The notes below the pieces were generated by a model that worked only from the letters and a program-made list of their open reading frames with translations, did no database searches and was not told where the DNA came from. A DNA stretch of 28,973 nucleotides. It comes from a virus. This document shows positions 1 through 6,732 of the stretch, one piece after another. Numbering within the stretch: the first letter of the stretch is position 1; the number at the start of each line of letters is the position of its first letter. The position numbers and the translations under genes are program-made. The stretch is from positions 1 through 28,973 of the IMG/VR virus record IMGVR_UViG_3300046507_000605. One strand, written 5' to 3'.

Positions 1-171
1 CCAGTCGTGTTTATTCTCATCTGTCAGCTCAATGATGTGATCAACTTCCTTGCCGGCTTCGATCCTGTGCTGCCTGGTGCATTCCTCACATAGTCCATTG
101 GCTCGTTTGATTACGAATCTCCGAACCTTCTTCCACTCGGGATTAGCGTATATCTCAGGATGTCTTGCCAT
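1..171 (-). CDS. HNH endonuclease, N-terminal part (cut by window edge)
   Basis: The first 57 codons of a leftward gene; the rest lies outside the window. The visible part has a basic N-terminus, then a CEEC pair (CxxC, zinc-type) and VDHIIEL, the first half of an HNH beta-beta-alpha metal nuclease fold. ATG at 171 is preceded by GAGGTG. Small HNH proteins of this kind commonly sit just upstream of the terminase genes in tailed phages and help cleavage at packaging. That role is inferred, because no terminase is visible. The later Asn and His of the motif are beyond the edge and cannot be checked. Confidence 0.8.
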   Translation of the reverse strand, partial: MARHPEIYANPEWKKVRRFVIKRANGLCEECTRQHRIEAGKEVDHIIELTDENKHDW

Positions 172-248
172 TGACTACACCTCAATTTGTCGATCTAATG
201 AAGGAAATCTGGGATTCAATCTTGTCACTATATGACGATTTTTTTTCA

Positions 249-278
249 TTGCTGTTGGATTATGATGGGTAGTACAAT
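249..278 (+). promoter_or_regulatory. Possible promoter of the Sm-like gene
   Basis: TTGCTG and TACAAT separated by 18 bases, ending about 30 bases before the start codon at 311. The match to the sigma-A consensus is moderate. Confidence 0.35.
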
Positions 279-310
279 ATGATCAAGCCCATTACAAGGA
301 GGTCCTACAT

Positions 311-493
311 ATGACGTCGTTCACTCTCCAAAGTTATGTCGGAAAAAAGATTCGTCTCAAAACAAATACTGGTGATAGTTATGGTGGTCAGCTCGTAGGC
401 GTTGATCCAGCATACAACTTGATTGTTATAAACAACGGCAATACTGACATCATGTTTCCAATCAATTCAATTGAACACATCATACCTGCTTAA
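311..493 (+). CDS. Small Sm-like (LSm/Hfq-type) protein
   Basis: A 60-residue protein with an excellent Shine-Dalgarno site (AAGGAGG) 9 bases before ATG. Nearly its whole length follows the Sm fold. Residues 9-42 fit the Sm1 pattern: VGKKIRLKTNTGD, then GGQLVGVDPAYNLIVI, with the conserved G, D and N. Residues 48-57 (IMFPINSIEHI) fit Sm2. Such domains form rings that bind RNA, or serve as small beta-barrels in Bacillales proteins. It is transcribed alone, rightward, against most neighbours, and ends in its own terminator. RNA binding is inference from the fold pattern; it is too short to be a canonical Hfq. Confidence 0.7.
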   Translation: MTSFTLQSYVGKKIRLKTNTGDSYGGQLVGVDPAYNLIVINNGNTDIMFPINSIEHIIPA

Positions 494-519
494 AGAGTCC
501 TAATCAGGGCTCTTTTTTT
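494..519 (+). terminator. Rho-independent terminator after the Sm-like gene
   Basis: A 7-bp stem (AGAGTCC with GGGCTCT, one G-T pair), 6-base loop, then seven T. It starts right at the stop codon. Its T-run also holds the stop codon of the convergent small gene. Confidence 0.8.
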
Positions 520-661
520 ATACCTCGACAACTTCACCATGCACAACGTATTCCTTCGCTCTCGGTGCTCCTGGTGCTTCAATCACTTTAGGCATGCTGT
601 ATAGACCGTTGATCGCTCCGAACCATATTGCGCCAGCTGCAAGCAATGCTTTCATTCGCAT
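518..661 (-). CDS. Small membrane or exported protein, 47 residues
   Basis: A short gene coupled to the one before it: its ATG at 661 overlaps the upstream TGA by one base (TGATG), with GGTGGGG in front. The product starts MRMKALLAAGAIWFGAING, a basic start followed by a hydrophobic stretch that could be a signal sequence or one membrane anchor, then a short soluble tail ending in VVEV. No family is recognised. The coupling, spacing and hydrophobic profile support a real gene; function is unknown. A start at 655 is also possible. Confidence 0.6.
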   Translation of the reverse strand: MRMKALLAAGAIWFGAINGLYSMPKVIEAPGAPRAKEYVVHGEVVEV

Positions 662-900
662 CAGTTCCCCACCTCTATACTTGATACATCCCTCATATTT
701 ACGATAAGAATTCGTCCGTAGTAAGGAAGCGAGAGAATTGTCCTGTCCGTCAACATGCCTGAATTAAATGCAGCCTGAATAATGTTGGCTGCTTCCTCGC
801 TATCAAAATCACAACCGCCCCCGCTTGTATATCGGATCTTCACTGACTTCCCTATCTTACGTTCGACACTATTAGGTAACCGTGCAGATGGTTTGTCCAT
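661..900 (-). CDS. Hypothetical protein, 79 residues
   Basis: A leftward gene with GAGGAG 9 bases before its ATG. The 79-residue product has a basic start (MDKPSARLPNSVERKIGKSVKIRYTS), a GGGCDF segment and a beta-rich C-terminus ending in VSSIEVGN. I do not recognise the family. It overlaps the start of the next small gene by one base, so the two are probably translated together. A terminator hairpin lies just upstream, separating it from whatever is transcribed from 1.0-1.3 kb. Confidence 0.7.
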   Translation of the reverse strand: MDKPSARLPNSVERKIGKSVKIRYTSGGGCDFDSEEAANIIQAAFNSGMLTDRTILSLPYYGRILIVNMRDVSSIEVGN

Positions 901-916
901 ACAATCGTCTCCTCAC

Positions 917-945
917 AAAAAAAGAGCCACTCGTTTGAGGGACCC
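917..945 (-). terminator. Leftward terminator
   Basis: On the minus strand a 9-position stem (GGGTCCCTC with GAGTGGCTC, one mismatch, one G-T pair) and 4-base loop, followed by seven T. It closes any leftward transcript from the 950-1250 region and lies just before the ribosome site of the 661-900 gene. Confidence 0.7.
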
Positions 946-1299
946 CTTTATACGGTATATAGTTACTATGTGCGTTGCCTTAAAGAATTGGGCTCATTGC
1001 CGCCCCGCTAACGCTCCTAGGCTAGATCATCGGTCTAGAAACCTCCCGATGACCGCGTATTTTAAATTCGTATTTAAATGCCTTCAAGAACAAAGAGCAC
1101 GGTGTAACGCTACGCTTACCGCAAACCGCGCACAAACGCGCCATTACTTAAAAGCATACGTACTTAGAAACTAAGGAGGAAGAACAAGTCCATTATACTG
1201 AGGTTTAGCATAAAAATCCTAACCGCAAATTCAGCCATTTTCGACCGAAAAACACGAACATATGTGCTTATTCGATCTCTTACTGATTCTTAAGTATTC
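946..1299. other. Gene-free stretch, possibly a leftward structured RNA
   Basis: No convincing gene over about 350 bases. There are inverted repeats: TCATCGG (1027-1033) with CCGATGA (1046-1052), and GCGC (1128-1131) with GCGC (1138-1141). On the minus strand a TATAAT occurs near 1190, without a clear -35. A minus-strand 24-codon hydrophobic frame starting near 1240 lacks a ribosome site. Leftward transcription would end at the 917-945 terminator, so a small RNA of about 250 bases is possible but unproven. Confidence 0.35.
1255..1268 (+). promoter_or_regulatory. LexA-like box, copy A
   Basis: CGAACATATGTGCT, 12 of 14 matches to the Bacillus LexA consensus CGAAC-N4-GTTCG. It shares the 13-base word CGAACATATGTGC with copies at 7.78, 12.24 and 23.89 kb. 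It lies in the non-coding stretch downstream of the 1300-1767 gene. Confidence 0.45.
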
Positions 1300-1767
1300 T
1301 TACACCTTGTTTTCAAGGTACTCTGCAGTAGTTCCCATCCCAAGCACGTTGAGTTGTGCGATTCTTAATTTGGATCTTTGAATAAACAACTCTTTTTTAT
1401 CAATCTTGGATTGACTAAAGAACACTTGCATTTCATCAATTAATGAATAAGCTCGACTGGTAGCACTTTTATGGGCATCATCAATATCAACATGGTGATA
1501 ACTTGTAAACGGAGGAGCCTTTGGGAGTGTTCTAATTATATATGAAAAATCATATTCTTCCTGGCTCAAGATGAAATCAATTTCTGCGACAACCTCATTG
1601 AAAAATCTTGACATGGCCTGCTTGTCATCTTCAAACTGTTTGAGCCATTTTTGCCGGTTGTCCTTTTTCCTATAATAAACCGTAACACCAATCCCAGTAA
1701 TTACACCGGATATAACTCCCGATAATACGCCCAAACCAAGATTCAACCATAAATCTGCTGCAGTCAT
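1300..1767 (-). CDS. Single-pass membrane protein of unknown function
   Basis: A 155-residue protein. The start at 1767 is chosen because GGAGG lies 10 bases upstream; a longer frame to 1806 has no such site. Residues 5-30 are a glycine- and valine-rich membrane segment (LGVLSGVISGVITGIGVTVYY), followed by basic RKK. This gives an anchor with the remaining ~120 residues in the cytoplasm. The soluble part is charged and probably helical, with no motif I recognise. It is leftward, with a gene-free stretch downstream and a divergent small gene (1869-2060) upstream. Confidence 0.7.
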   Translation of the reverse strand: MTAADLWLNLGLGVLSGVISGVITGIGVTVYYRKKDNRQKWLKQFEDDKQAMSRFFNEVVAEIDFILSQEEYDFSYIIRTLPKAPPFTSYHHVDIDDAHKSATSRAYSLIDEMQVFFSQSKIDKKELFIQRSKLRIAQLNVLGMGTTAEYLENKV

Positions 1768-1868
1768 AATAATAGATCCTCCAATAAATTCTTCTTTTCC
1801 GCTCACTATTCGATAAGAAAAAGGGAAATCCTTTAATGTGGCGAATTGTGTCGTTAGGAGGCGATAAC

Positions 1869-2060
1869 ATGCAACACGAACTTACAACCGATGAAGACTT
1901 TAAATTCGCAATCGAAAGCGGTAAGGCTGTCAAATTCTTATCGCTGGACCGCATCGGGTCCGGCAAAATCAAAAACTTCAACGACCTATTTGTTATAATC
2001 GGCGACGAAAGCCTCGTTCGACAGCGATTTAAATTCTTCATAGAAACAGCCATCCTTTAA
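1869..2060 (+). CDS. Hypothetical protein, 63 residues
   Basis: A rightward gene with AGGAGG 8 bases before ATG at 1869; the frame extends 11 codons further but without a ribosome site. The product begins MQHELTTDEDFKFAIESG and continues with alternating hydrophobic residues (AVKFLSLDRIG, LFVIIGDES) that suggest a small beta-barrel-like domain. No family is recognised. It converges with the leftward 2057-2446 gene, whose stop overlaps its own, and both ends lie in one shared hairpin. Confidence 0.7.
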   Translation: MQHELTTDEDFKFAIESGKAVKFLSLDRIGSGKIKNFNDLFVIIGDESLVRQRFKFFIETAIL

Positions 2061-2070
2061 TGGGATGGCT
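2048..2070. terminator. Shared hairpin between convergent genes
   Basis: AGCCATCC (2048-2055) pairs perfectly with GGATGGCT (2063-2070), with both stop codons in or next to the loop. There is no good T-run on either strand, so termination is plausible but not certain. Confidence 0.5.
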
Positions 2071-2446
2071 TAAACATTCCTGCTATATATTCTGCAAGCC
2101 GCACGCTCATTTCAGAGCGAACCACTTCTTTCATCAATCCAAATTCATTGTGGTATCCCCGCAACCAAAATTCAAAATGCACCGCAGCTGGATCGTACTT
2201 ATCTTTCATCTCGCTCACTCTGCAATTAATCCGTTTGAGTTCCTTTCGGATCTCATATAGATCAACGTGTATCTTCTTCGCAAGCGCCTCAGCTGCCTTA
2301 ATGTAAAGCCGCTTAAGCGAGTGGTTCGCGAATTCCATGTCTTTACGATTCTTCTCAACTATATCGAGCAGCATAGGCATGAGGCAATAATCTCGAATCA
2401 ACTCGAGTTCCTCTTTGCTCGGAATCGCAGGTCTTTGTCCGTCCAA
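2057..2446 (-). CDS. SOS-controlled phage protein of unknown function
   Basis: A 129-residue protein. I choose TTG at 2446, because GAGGTG sits 6 bases upstream. The longer frame from 2494 would run through the promoter and is rejected. The product (LDGQRPAIPSKEELELIRDY at the start) is helical and charged, with a later FEFWLRGYH segment, and has no domain I recognise. Directly upstream is a promoter whose spacer is a perfect LexA box, so damage-induced expression is a firm prediction while function is unknown. It follows the DNA ligase gene in the same direction with its own promoter. Confidence 0.7.
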   Translation of the reverse strand: MDGQRPAIPSKEELELIRDYCLMPMLLDIVEKNRKDMEFANHSLKRLYIKAAEALAKKIHVDLYEIRKELKRINCRVSEMKDKYDPAAVHFEFWLRGYHNEFGLMKEVVRSEMSVRLAEYIAGMFKPSH

Positions 2447-2465
2447 TTCAATCACCTCAATGGCG

Positions 2466-2494
2466 ATTATATAGCGAACGAATGTTCGAATCAA
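2466..2494 (-). promoter_or_regulatory. SOS promoter with perfect LexA box in the spacer
   Basis: On the minus strand TTGATT, 17 bases, TATAAT. The spacer begins with CGAACATTCGTTCG (2475-2488), an exact CGAAC-N4-GTTCG. A bound LexA dimer would block polymerase. Transcription leads into the TTG-started gene ending at 2057. Confidence 0.85.
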
Positions 2495-2504
2495 GTGTTG
2501 ACAT

Positions 2505-3359
2505 TTACATTACGAACTGTACGAACTCTGGCGACCGCATCATCCCTGATTTGTACCAGTTACGCATTCGTATCTTCGCTGTAATCAAAGGCTTCACGTA
2601 AACGAAGTTCTTATCCTCACCTGTTACGATGTCCTGAGCGATACTGTAGAATGCCTTACGGTGATTACTCGGCACCGCCAGCTCAATCACTCCAACCACT
2701 CGGCCGTCATGCTTTGCTAACCAACCGAATTCACTTTTCCGATAGCCGCAAATCTTCACATCAGCATAGGTGTAGTTGATCATCTTCAGCCACTTGTCTG
2801 ACCTTCGCCCAACATAGCTGCTGTCCTTACGCTTGGCGACGATCCCCTCGAGCTGTTGCTGCTCAATGACCTGGAATAAATCTTTCCCGCGGCCATCGAT
2901 CTGCATTACGCGTTTGAAGTGAGTGTTCTCCGTCATGATTGATTCAAGAATCGCCCGGCGTTCAGTAAGCGGCAGTTTTCGAACATCTTTGCCGTCAACC
3001 TGCAGCACATCGAATACGAAATACTGTACCGGTATCTTCCGGATGCCTTCCTGAACTCTCTCCTGCTTCGTCATCATAAACCGCGTCATAATTGCCTCAA
3101 AGTCAATCATTCCCGTGTCGGGATCGACATATGCAACTTCACCGTCAAGAATGCAACTGGTGCAGTTTAGCGGCGGTGTATGCAACTCTGGATACTTCTG
3201 TGTCACTTCGTTCTCATGCCTCGTCCAGAGCTTTATAGAATCTCCATCCTTAGCGAGCAGCAGCCGGTGTCCGTCGATCTTTGGCTCAAACACATACCGT
3301 GGATCGTCGAACGGCGCTTCTCTCTTCTGGAGGAGCATTGCTTGTGGTGCAGTGTTCAT
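2505..3359 (-). CDS. ATP-dependent DNA ligase (YoqV-like)
   Basis: A 284-residue ligase. Residues 25-31 (EPKIDGH) are motif I with the lysine (K27) that takes AMP. The other ligase motifs follow in order: ILDGEVAY, QYFVFDVL, EGIVAKRK and SDKWLKM. After the nucleotidyltransferase domain comes a short OB-like domain. Length and order resemble the small ligases of Bacillus phages such as SPbeta YoqV. It should seal nicks in phage DNA using ATP, unlike the NAD-dependent host enzyme. The start at 3359 follows GGGAGTGA; a longer frame to 3605 runs into structured non-coding DNA. A TACAAT lies upstream without a clear -35. Confidence 0.92.
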   Translation of the reverse strand: MNTAPQAMLLQKREAPFDDPRYVFEPKIDGHRLLLAKDGDSIKLWTRHENEVTQKYPELHTPPLNCTSCILDGEVAYVDPDTGMIDFEAIMTRFMMTKQERVQEGIRKIPVQYFVFDVLQVDGKDVRKLPLTERRAILESIMTENTHFKRVMQIDGRGKDLFQVIEQQQLEGIVAKRKDSSYVGRRSDKWLKMINYTYADVKICGYRKSEFGWLAKHDGRVVGVIELAVPSNHRKAFYSIAQDIVTGEDKNFVYVKPLITAKIRMRNWYKSGMMRSPEFVQFVM

Positions 3360-4036
3360 GATGTCTTCACTCCCATCTTCCAATTGTAACATTTCGTTAC
3401 TCTCAGAACCTTGGGAAGTGATGGTCACTACACACATCGAAACTGCCAAAGACGCATAGCCAGAAATGCTTATCAGGCATTCCCCTTTGCGCGACTGCCT
3501 CCCGGTTGGCCCGTTTAGTAGCTTCGATCTATGTATGAATGGCGGTAATTTATAATATGCGCCTACCGCCAATGCGCCGTGCCCGGAATGGGCCGCTATG
3601 TGCACACCTTTAATGCTCCGGGGTATTCCCCTCTGTGTGCTGCTTCAAATGGAATCCGCAAAGCTGTGTCATGGGATGAAGGAGTTTCCTCCTCAAAGTT
3701 AGTCGGGTGCCACCCGAAAGTTACGGAGAAGCTATACATCACCAGACGCTCTATAAGGCGATTACAGACGTTTTGATATTGCAATACATCTTTACCGCGC
3801 AGTGTACCAAACATATGTTCTGTGACCGCCAGAGAGCGTCTGACAACGAGATACTATGATCACCTCCGGCAGTGGCTGCCTTCATGATGAACTCTGAGGA
3901 CAATCGCGATGATCCCCGCTTGTGCTACCCTCACGAATTAAACGGATGGGGTATGTGTTGTGTCGGGGTGATGCGTTTTTGCCTCTCACTTATAGGTGGC
4001 GTTTGAATGACATATAGGATGGAAATAAGTTTAATG
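3360..4036. other. Structured gene-free region with consecutive hairpins
   Basis: About 680 bases without a convincing gene. Between 3541 and 3716 there are five perfect inverted repeats: GGCGGTA/TACCGCC (3541-3570), GCCC/GGGC (3581-3593), GCACAC/GTGTGC (3602-3640) enclosing GGGG/CCCC (3620-3631), AGGAG/CTCCT (3680-3693) and CGGGT/ACCCG (3704-3716). A further AATGC/GCATT lies at 3465-3481. This density suggests a folded RNA of several hundred bases. The strand cannot be decided; no terminator with a T-run is seen on either side. The 72-codon minus frame 3596-3814 lacks a ribosome site and is taken as chance. Confidence 0.45.
3808..3821 (-). promoter_or_regulatory. LexA-like box, copy C
   Basis: On the minus strand AGAACATATGTTTG, one mismatch from CGAAC-RNRY-GTTYG. 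It lies at the edge of the structured region and could control a leftward transcript through it. Confidence 0.45.
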
Positions 4037-4066
4037 TTTACAAATATGTACATATTGTATTATATT
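4037..4066 (+). promoter_or_regulatory. Promoter of the HTH-integrase operon with palindromic operator
   Basis: TTTACA (4037-4042), 18 bases, TATATT (4061-4066). Immediately after the -35 lies a perfect 14-bp palindrome, AATATGTACATATT (4043-4056), a likely operator. The HTH protein encoded next is the obvious candidate to bind it (inference). Confidence 0.65.
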
Positions 4067-4097
4067 ACATACATATTTAGCTTGGGAGAGTGTTAAT

Positions 4098-4307
4098 ATG
4101 GCTTTTTCTTATAAACCTTTGTGGAGATTGATGTTTGAAAAAAACCTCAATAAGAATTATTTACGTGAAGAATTAAAATTTTCACCAACCACCGTTGCTA
4201 AAATGGGCAAGGACGAATATGTATCACTTGAGATAATCGATAAGCTTTGCAATCACTTTAACGTCCAGCCTAACGATATATTGGAGCATAAGGAGGATGA
4301 CATGTAA
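4098..4307 (+). CDS. Small Cro/CI-type HTH regulator upstream of the integrase
   Basis: A 69-residue protein that is almost entirely a helix-turn-helix domain. It begins MAFSYKPLWRLMFEKNLNK, with the recognition region around SPTTVAKMGKDEYVSLEIID and the typical end FNVQPNDILEH, as in YozG-type (COG3655) regulators. GGGAGAG precedes the ATG. Its stop overlaps the integrase start by one base (TAATG), so the two are translated together. It probably controls integrase expression through the palindrome in their common promoter, making it part of the lysogeny decision. Confidence 0.85.
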   Translation: MAFSYKPLWRLMFEKNLNKNYLREELKFSPTTVAKMGKDEYVSLEIIDKLCNHFNVQPNDILEHKEDDM

Positions 4308-5500
4308 TGCCTTGGTATGAGGATGAAAAGACCGGTACTTATTACTTCAAAGTCAATTACAAGGAAAATGGGAAGTACAAACAAATCCTTCGCCGTGGAT
4401 TCAAAACTCAAAAGGCAGTTAAAGCTGCTATGGCTGAAGTCGAAAATGAAATAAATAAAGGAACGTTTATTAAGCCATCTAAACGACTTTATAAGGACTT
4501 TGTTGAAGACTGGCTAGAGGATAAAAAGCGGAGCATTAAAGCTGGATCGTTGCTCAACTATACAACTCTCATGAGAAATCACATCTTACCAGAGCGTGAT
4601 AATAGCAAAGGTAAAGCTGTAGGACTTGGTAACAAGGAAGTGGGAGCGATCACAACACGTGACATATTAGACTTATACAATGAGCTCCATGAAACTGGCA
4701 GGATATCCGATGAAAATATTCAAAAGTGCCACACTCTCATTAAGGACTCGTTCAAGCAAGCCAGAATTGAGAAGCTTGTTTCTGATGATCCCACAGAATT
4801 TATCAAACGCCCCACCGCTCGAAAAAAGGAAATGGAAGTTTGGTCTTTGGGCGAAGTTCAACGATTCCTATCTGCTATAGAGAATGACCGGCTGTACATT
4901 GTTTTCTTGCTTGCACTCACTACAGGTATGCGACAAGGTGAAATATTAGGTTTACGGTGGAAAGACGTTGATTTAGATAATCGGATCCTTAGCGTTACTC
5001 AGATATTGAATCATGATGGGAAAAGTTTTGATGTTGGGGCCAAAACGATATCTGGTCAAAGGCCGATACGAGTCGACAAAGAGACTATGGAGGTATTGGC
5101 AAAATATCAAAGAAAAGCTAAGGAAGAGCGGATGAAATATGCTGATGTGTTCGAGGATTACGGTTTGGTCATTTCTACTCGATTTGGCACTCCTGTATCC
5201 CCTCGTAACGTCAATCGTACCTTTGATCGATTGGTCGCCGATATTAATGCTAACATCGATGCTCGTCGTGCAGTTGGAGAGCAAACAGAAGATCACTTGA
5301 AGAAAATACGGTTCCACGATCTGCGTCATACGCACGTGACGTTCTTAATCAAAAACAGAGAAACACCTCAAGCTATTGCTGAGCGACTTGGATGGTCAGA
5401 CACTAGGATGATTGATAAGTATGCACATATTCGACCCGACATCCAAGAAGACGTTGCAGATACATTTGGGAAGTCTTTTTACAGCAGCAAAGAGATGTGA
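4307..5500 (+). CDS. int: Tyrosine-recombinase integrase
   Basis: A 397-residue phage integrase. Residues 1-55 are the three-stranded arm-binding domain, with YYFKVNYKENGKYKQ and KGTF after it. Residues 60-170 are the SAM-like core-binding domain. Residues 175-390 are the catalytic domain, with R209 (TTGMRQGEILGLRW), K246, H337-R340 (HDLRHTH), W363 (GWSD) and nucleophile Y372 (DKYAHI) all present, so the enzyme should be active. It catalyses integration at, and with an excisionase excision from, the attachment site directly downstream. The arm-type repeats start inside its own stop codon. Ribosome site AAGGAGG lies within the upstream HTH gene. Confidence 0.95.
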   Translation: MPWYEDEKTGTYYFKVNYKENGKYKQILRRGFKTQKAVKAAMAEVENEINKGTFIKPSKRLYKDFVEDWLEDKKRSIKAGSLLNYTTLMRNHILPERDNSKGKAVGLGNKEVGAITTRDILDLYNELHETGRISDENIQKCHTLIKDSFKQARIEKLVSDDPTEFIKRPTARKKEMEVWSLGEVQRFLSAIENDRLYIVFLLALTTGMRQGEILGLRWKDVDLDNRILSVTQILNHDGKSFDVGAKTISGQRPIRVDKETMEVLAKYQRKAKEERMKYADVFEDYGLVISTRFGTPVSPRNVNRTFDRLVADINANIDARRAVGEQTEDHLKKIRFHDLRHTHVTFLIKNRETPQAIAERLGWSDTRMIDKYAHIRPDIQEDVADTFGKSFYSSKEM

Positions 5501-5807
5501 TACGAAATATGATACGAAAAGGGCTACAGAAGCCTACTTAAAGACACCAAACAAATGTTCCTGCGAACACTTTAAATGCTTGTCCTGTATGGCTATATAC
5601 CGAAACATACCGAACATGGAAACATCTTGACAGGGTAGGGGTCAGTGGTTCGAGCCCACTACAGATCATACAAACAGAAACCCGCAAAGCCTTGTGCTTT
5701 GCGGGTTTTCTTTATTCTGAGTTATATACACACAATCTGAAATCGATACGAAAGCGCAGTGTGATACGAATTTGATACGAATCGGGTTTTGATACGAATG
5801 ATACAAA
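5498..5807. other. Phage attachment site attP (tRNA-end core plus arm repeats)
   Basis: Core: AGTGG-TTCGAGC-CCACT (5644-5660) is a standard tRNA TpsiC arm, followed by ACAGATCA as acceptor end. The rest of a tRNA is absent. Arms: TGATACGAA or one-base variants at 5498, 5510 (left) and 5744, 5762, 5773, 5790, 5799 (right), seven copies, all in the same orientation. They fit binding sites for the integrase N-terminal domain. Arms on both sides of the core, with phage genes beyond, mean attP rather than attL or attR. The exact crossover segment and tRNA identity cannot be told from this sequence. Confidence 0.8.
5678..5714. terminator. Strong terminator inside the attP region
   Basis: A 13-bp perfect stem (AAACCCGCAAAGC with GCTTTGCGGGTTT, loop CTTGT) followed by TCTTTATT on the plus strand. 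It may stop integrase transcription. It could also be the terminator carried over from a host tRNA gene. Confidence 0.8.
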
Positions 5808-5825
5808 AAAAAAGAGAACGAGGAT

Positions 5826-6068
5826 TTAGGTCCCGTTCTCTTCTCTGTTGAAAACATTTAAATTTGTACCCTCGAGCCAATTTCGAAACACCAATTTGCT
5901 AATGTATATCTCCCTGCCTGCTCTTGCCACATGAAAAGGTGGGTCACTTAAAAATTCGTATACCTTCTTTTGGCTCATCTTCATAATTGCTTCTATATGC
6001 TTCGGTCTCAAGGTCATTGGATATTGTGCCCAGTCATTTTGTTCAACTTGTTCAGTGGTAGTTGTCAA
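5826..6068 (-). CDS. Excisionase-like small DNA-binding protein
   Basis: About 80 residues. TTG at 6068 fits best, since AAGGGGTG lies 6 bases upstream; GTG at 6077 would overlap the ribosome site. After a polar start, residues ~18-65 look like a winged HTH of the excisionase/HTH_17 kind: LRPKHIEAIMKMSQKKVYEFL, then PPFHVARAGREIYISKLVFRNWL, with the typical 'pf.v.r.g....i.k..f..wl' pattern. It is the last gene of the leftward early operon and ends next to the attP arms, a good place for a directionality factor that helps the integrase excise. Excisionase role is inference. Confidence 0.65.
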   Translation of the reverse strand: MTTTTEQVEQNDWAQYPMTLRPKHIEAIMKMSQKKVYEFLSDPPFHVARAGREIYISKLVFRNWLEGTNLNVFNREENGT

Positions 6069-6110
6069 TTTAATCACCCCTTAGTATGTTTATGAATGTT
6101 TAAGCTTTTC

Positions 6111-6677
6111 CTAATCCTCTTCCTCCCAGAAGAACAAATTACCCTGTAACTCTCCGCTCACTTTCTTCTGCGCTCTTGAGATCATCGTATCTACAGAGCC
6201 TTTTGTAATGCCCAGCAATCCTGCTACTTCCTCATGTGTAAATCCCTTGCCGTGCGCCAACTCATATGCTTCTCTTTCCTGAGGACTGAGCATCTGTAGT
6301 GCCTGCTCCAGTTTGAACAACTGATCTGGTGTCAATGTTGATGAGCTTCGCGAGTTGTATGAATTCTTGTAACTCTGCATGATTAACGGAGATAACAATT
6401 GTGTCCTTTGGTAAACTGATCGCCTTTCGATGCCTCGCTTACTTCCCGGCCGTTTGCCGCTCTGCATCCAGTTAATTGCGAAGTTCACATCTGAGATAGC
6501 TCCGCGGATAATTTTCTCATCTGGATGACTGCCGTCTTCTCCTGTGGCAACAAGTGCTGCGCGTAACCTCTTATGTGTCGCACGATAAGCACGTTCCATG
6601 TCCTTAAACTCCTTCATAAACCCGCGCTCATCCAACTCAGGGATCGGTTCTGGCTTTTTCTTTTTCACATCACCCAC
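6111..6677 (-). CDS. Sigma-70 region 4-like phage regulator
   Basis: A 188-residue protein starting at GTG 6677 with GGTGAG before it. The N-terminal ~110 residues are basic and helical. Residues ~118-175 are a sigma region 4-like HTH: LTPDQLFKLEQALQMLSPQE, then EAYELAHGKGFTHEEVAGLLG and SVDTMISRAQKKV. Proteins of this build (positive control factor Xpf, ArpU-type) act late in the early operon of Firmicutes phages and switch on late genes. It lies near the end of the early operon, as expected for a late-gene activator. The acidic C-terminus (WEEED) is unremarkable. Confidence 0.8.
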   Translation of the reverse strand: MGDVKKKKPEPIPELDERGFMKEFKDMERAYRATHKRLRAALVATGEDGSHPDEKIIRGAISDVNFAINWMQSGKRPGSKRGIERRSVYQRTQLLSPLIMQSYKNSYNSRSSSTLTPDQLFKLEQALQMLSPQEREAYELAHGKGFTHEEVAGLLGITKGSVDTMISRAQKKVSGELQGNLFFWEEED

Positions 6678-6700
6678 ATTCTCACCCGCCTTATAAGTAA

Positions 6701-6726
6701 GGCCCCGATCCGGAAGAACCGGGGCC
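6701..6726 (-). terminator. Strong hairpin before the sigma-like gene
   Basis: GGCCCCG (6701-6707) pairs with CGGGGCC (6720-6726). On the minus strand it is followed by TTACTTATAA rather than a clean T-run, so partial termination or RNA processing between the two genes is more likely than a full stop. Confidence 0.45.
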
Positions 6727-6732
6727 GATCTA

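Noticed and set aside
782-1174. 130-codon rightward frame
   Set aside because: No ribosome site; half of it is antisense to the 661-900 gene and the rest covers hairpins and a leftward terminator.
3596-3814. 72-codon leftward frame in the structured region
   Set aside because: Start lies in a LexA-like box, no ribosome site, and it runs through the perfect inverted repeats, which better explain the sequence.
5630-5670. A complete tRNA gene
   Set aside because: Only the TpsiC arm and acceptor 3' end are present; no anticodon arm or 5' acceptor strand upstream. Read as the attP core.
5498-5807. CRISPR array from the TGATACGAA repeats
   Set aside because: Repeats are only 9 bases with irregular 9-17 base spacing and flank the attachment core; they fit integrase arm sites.
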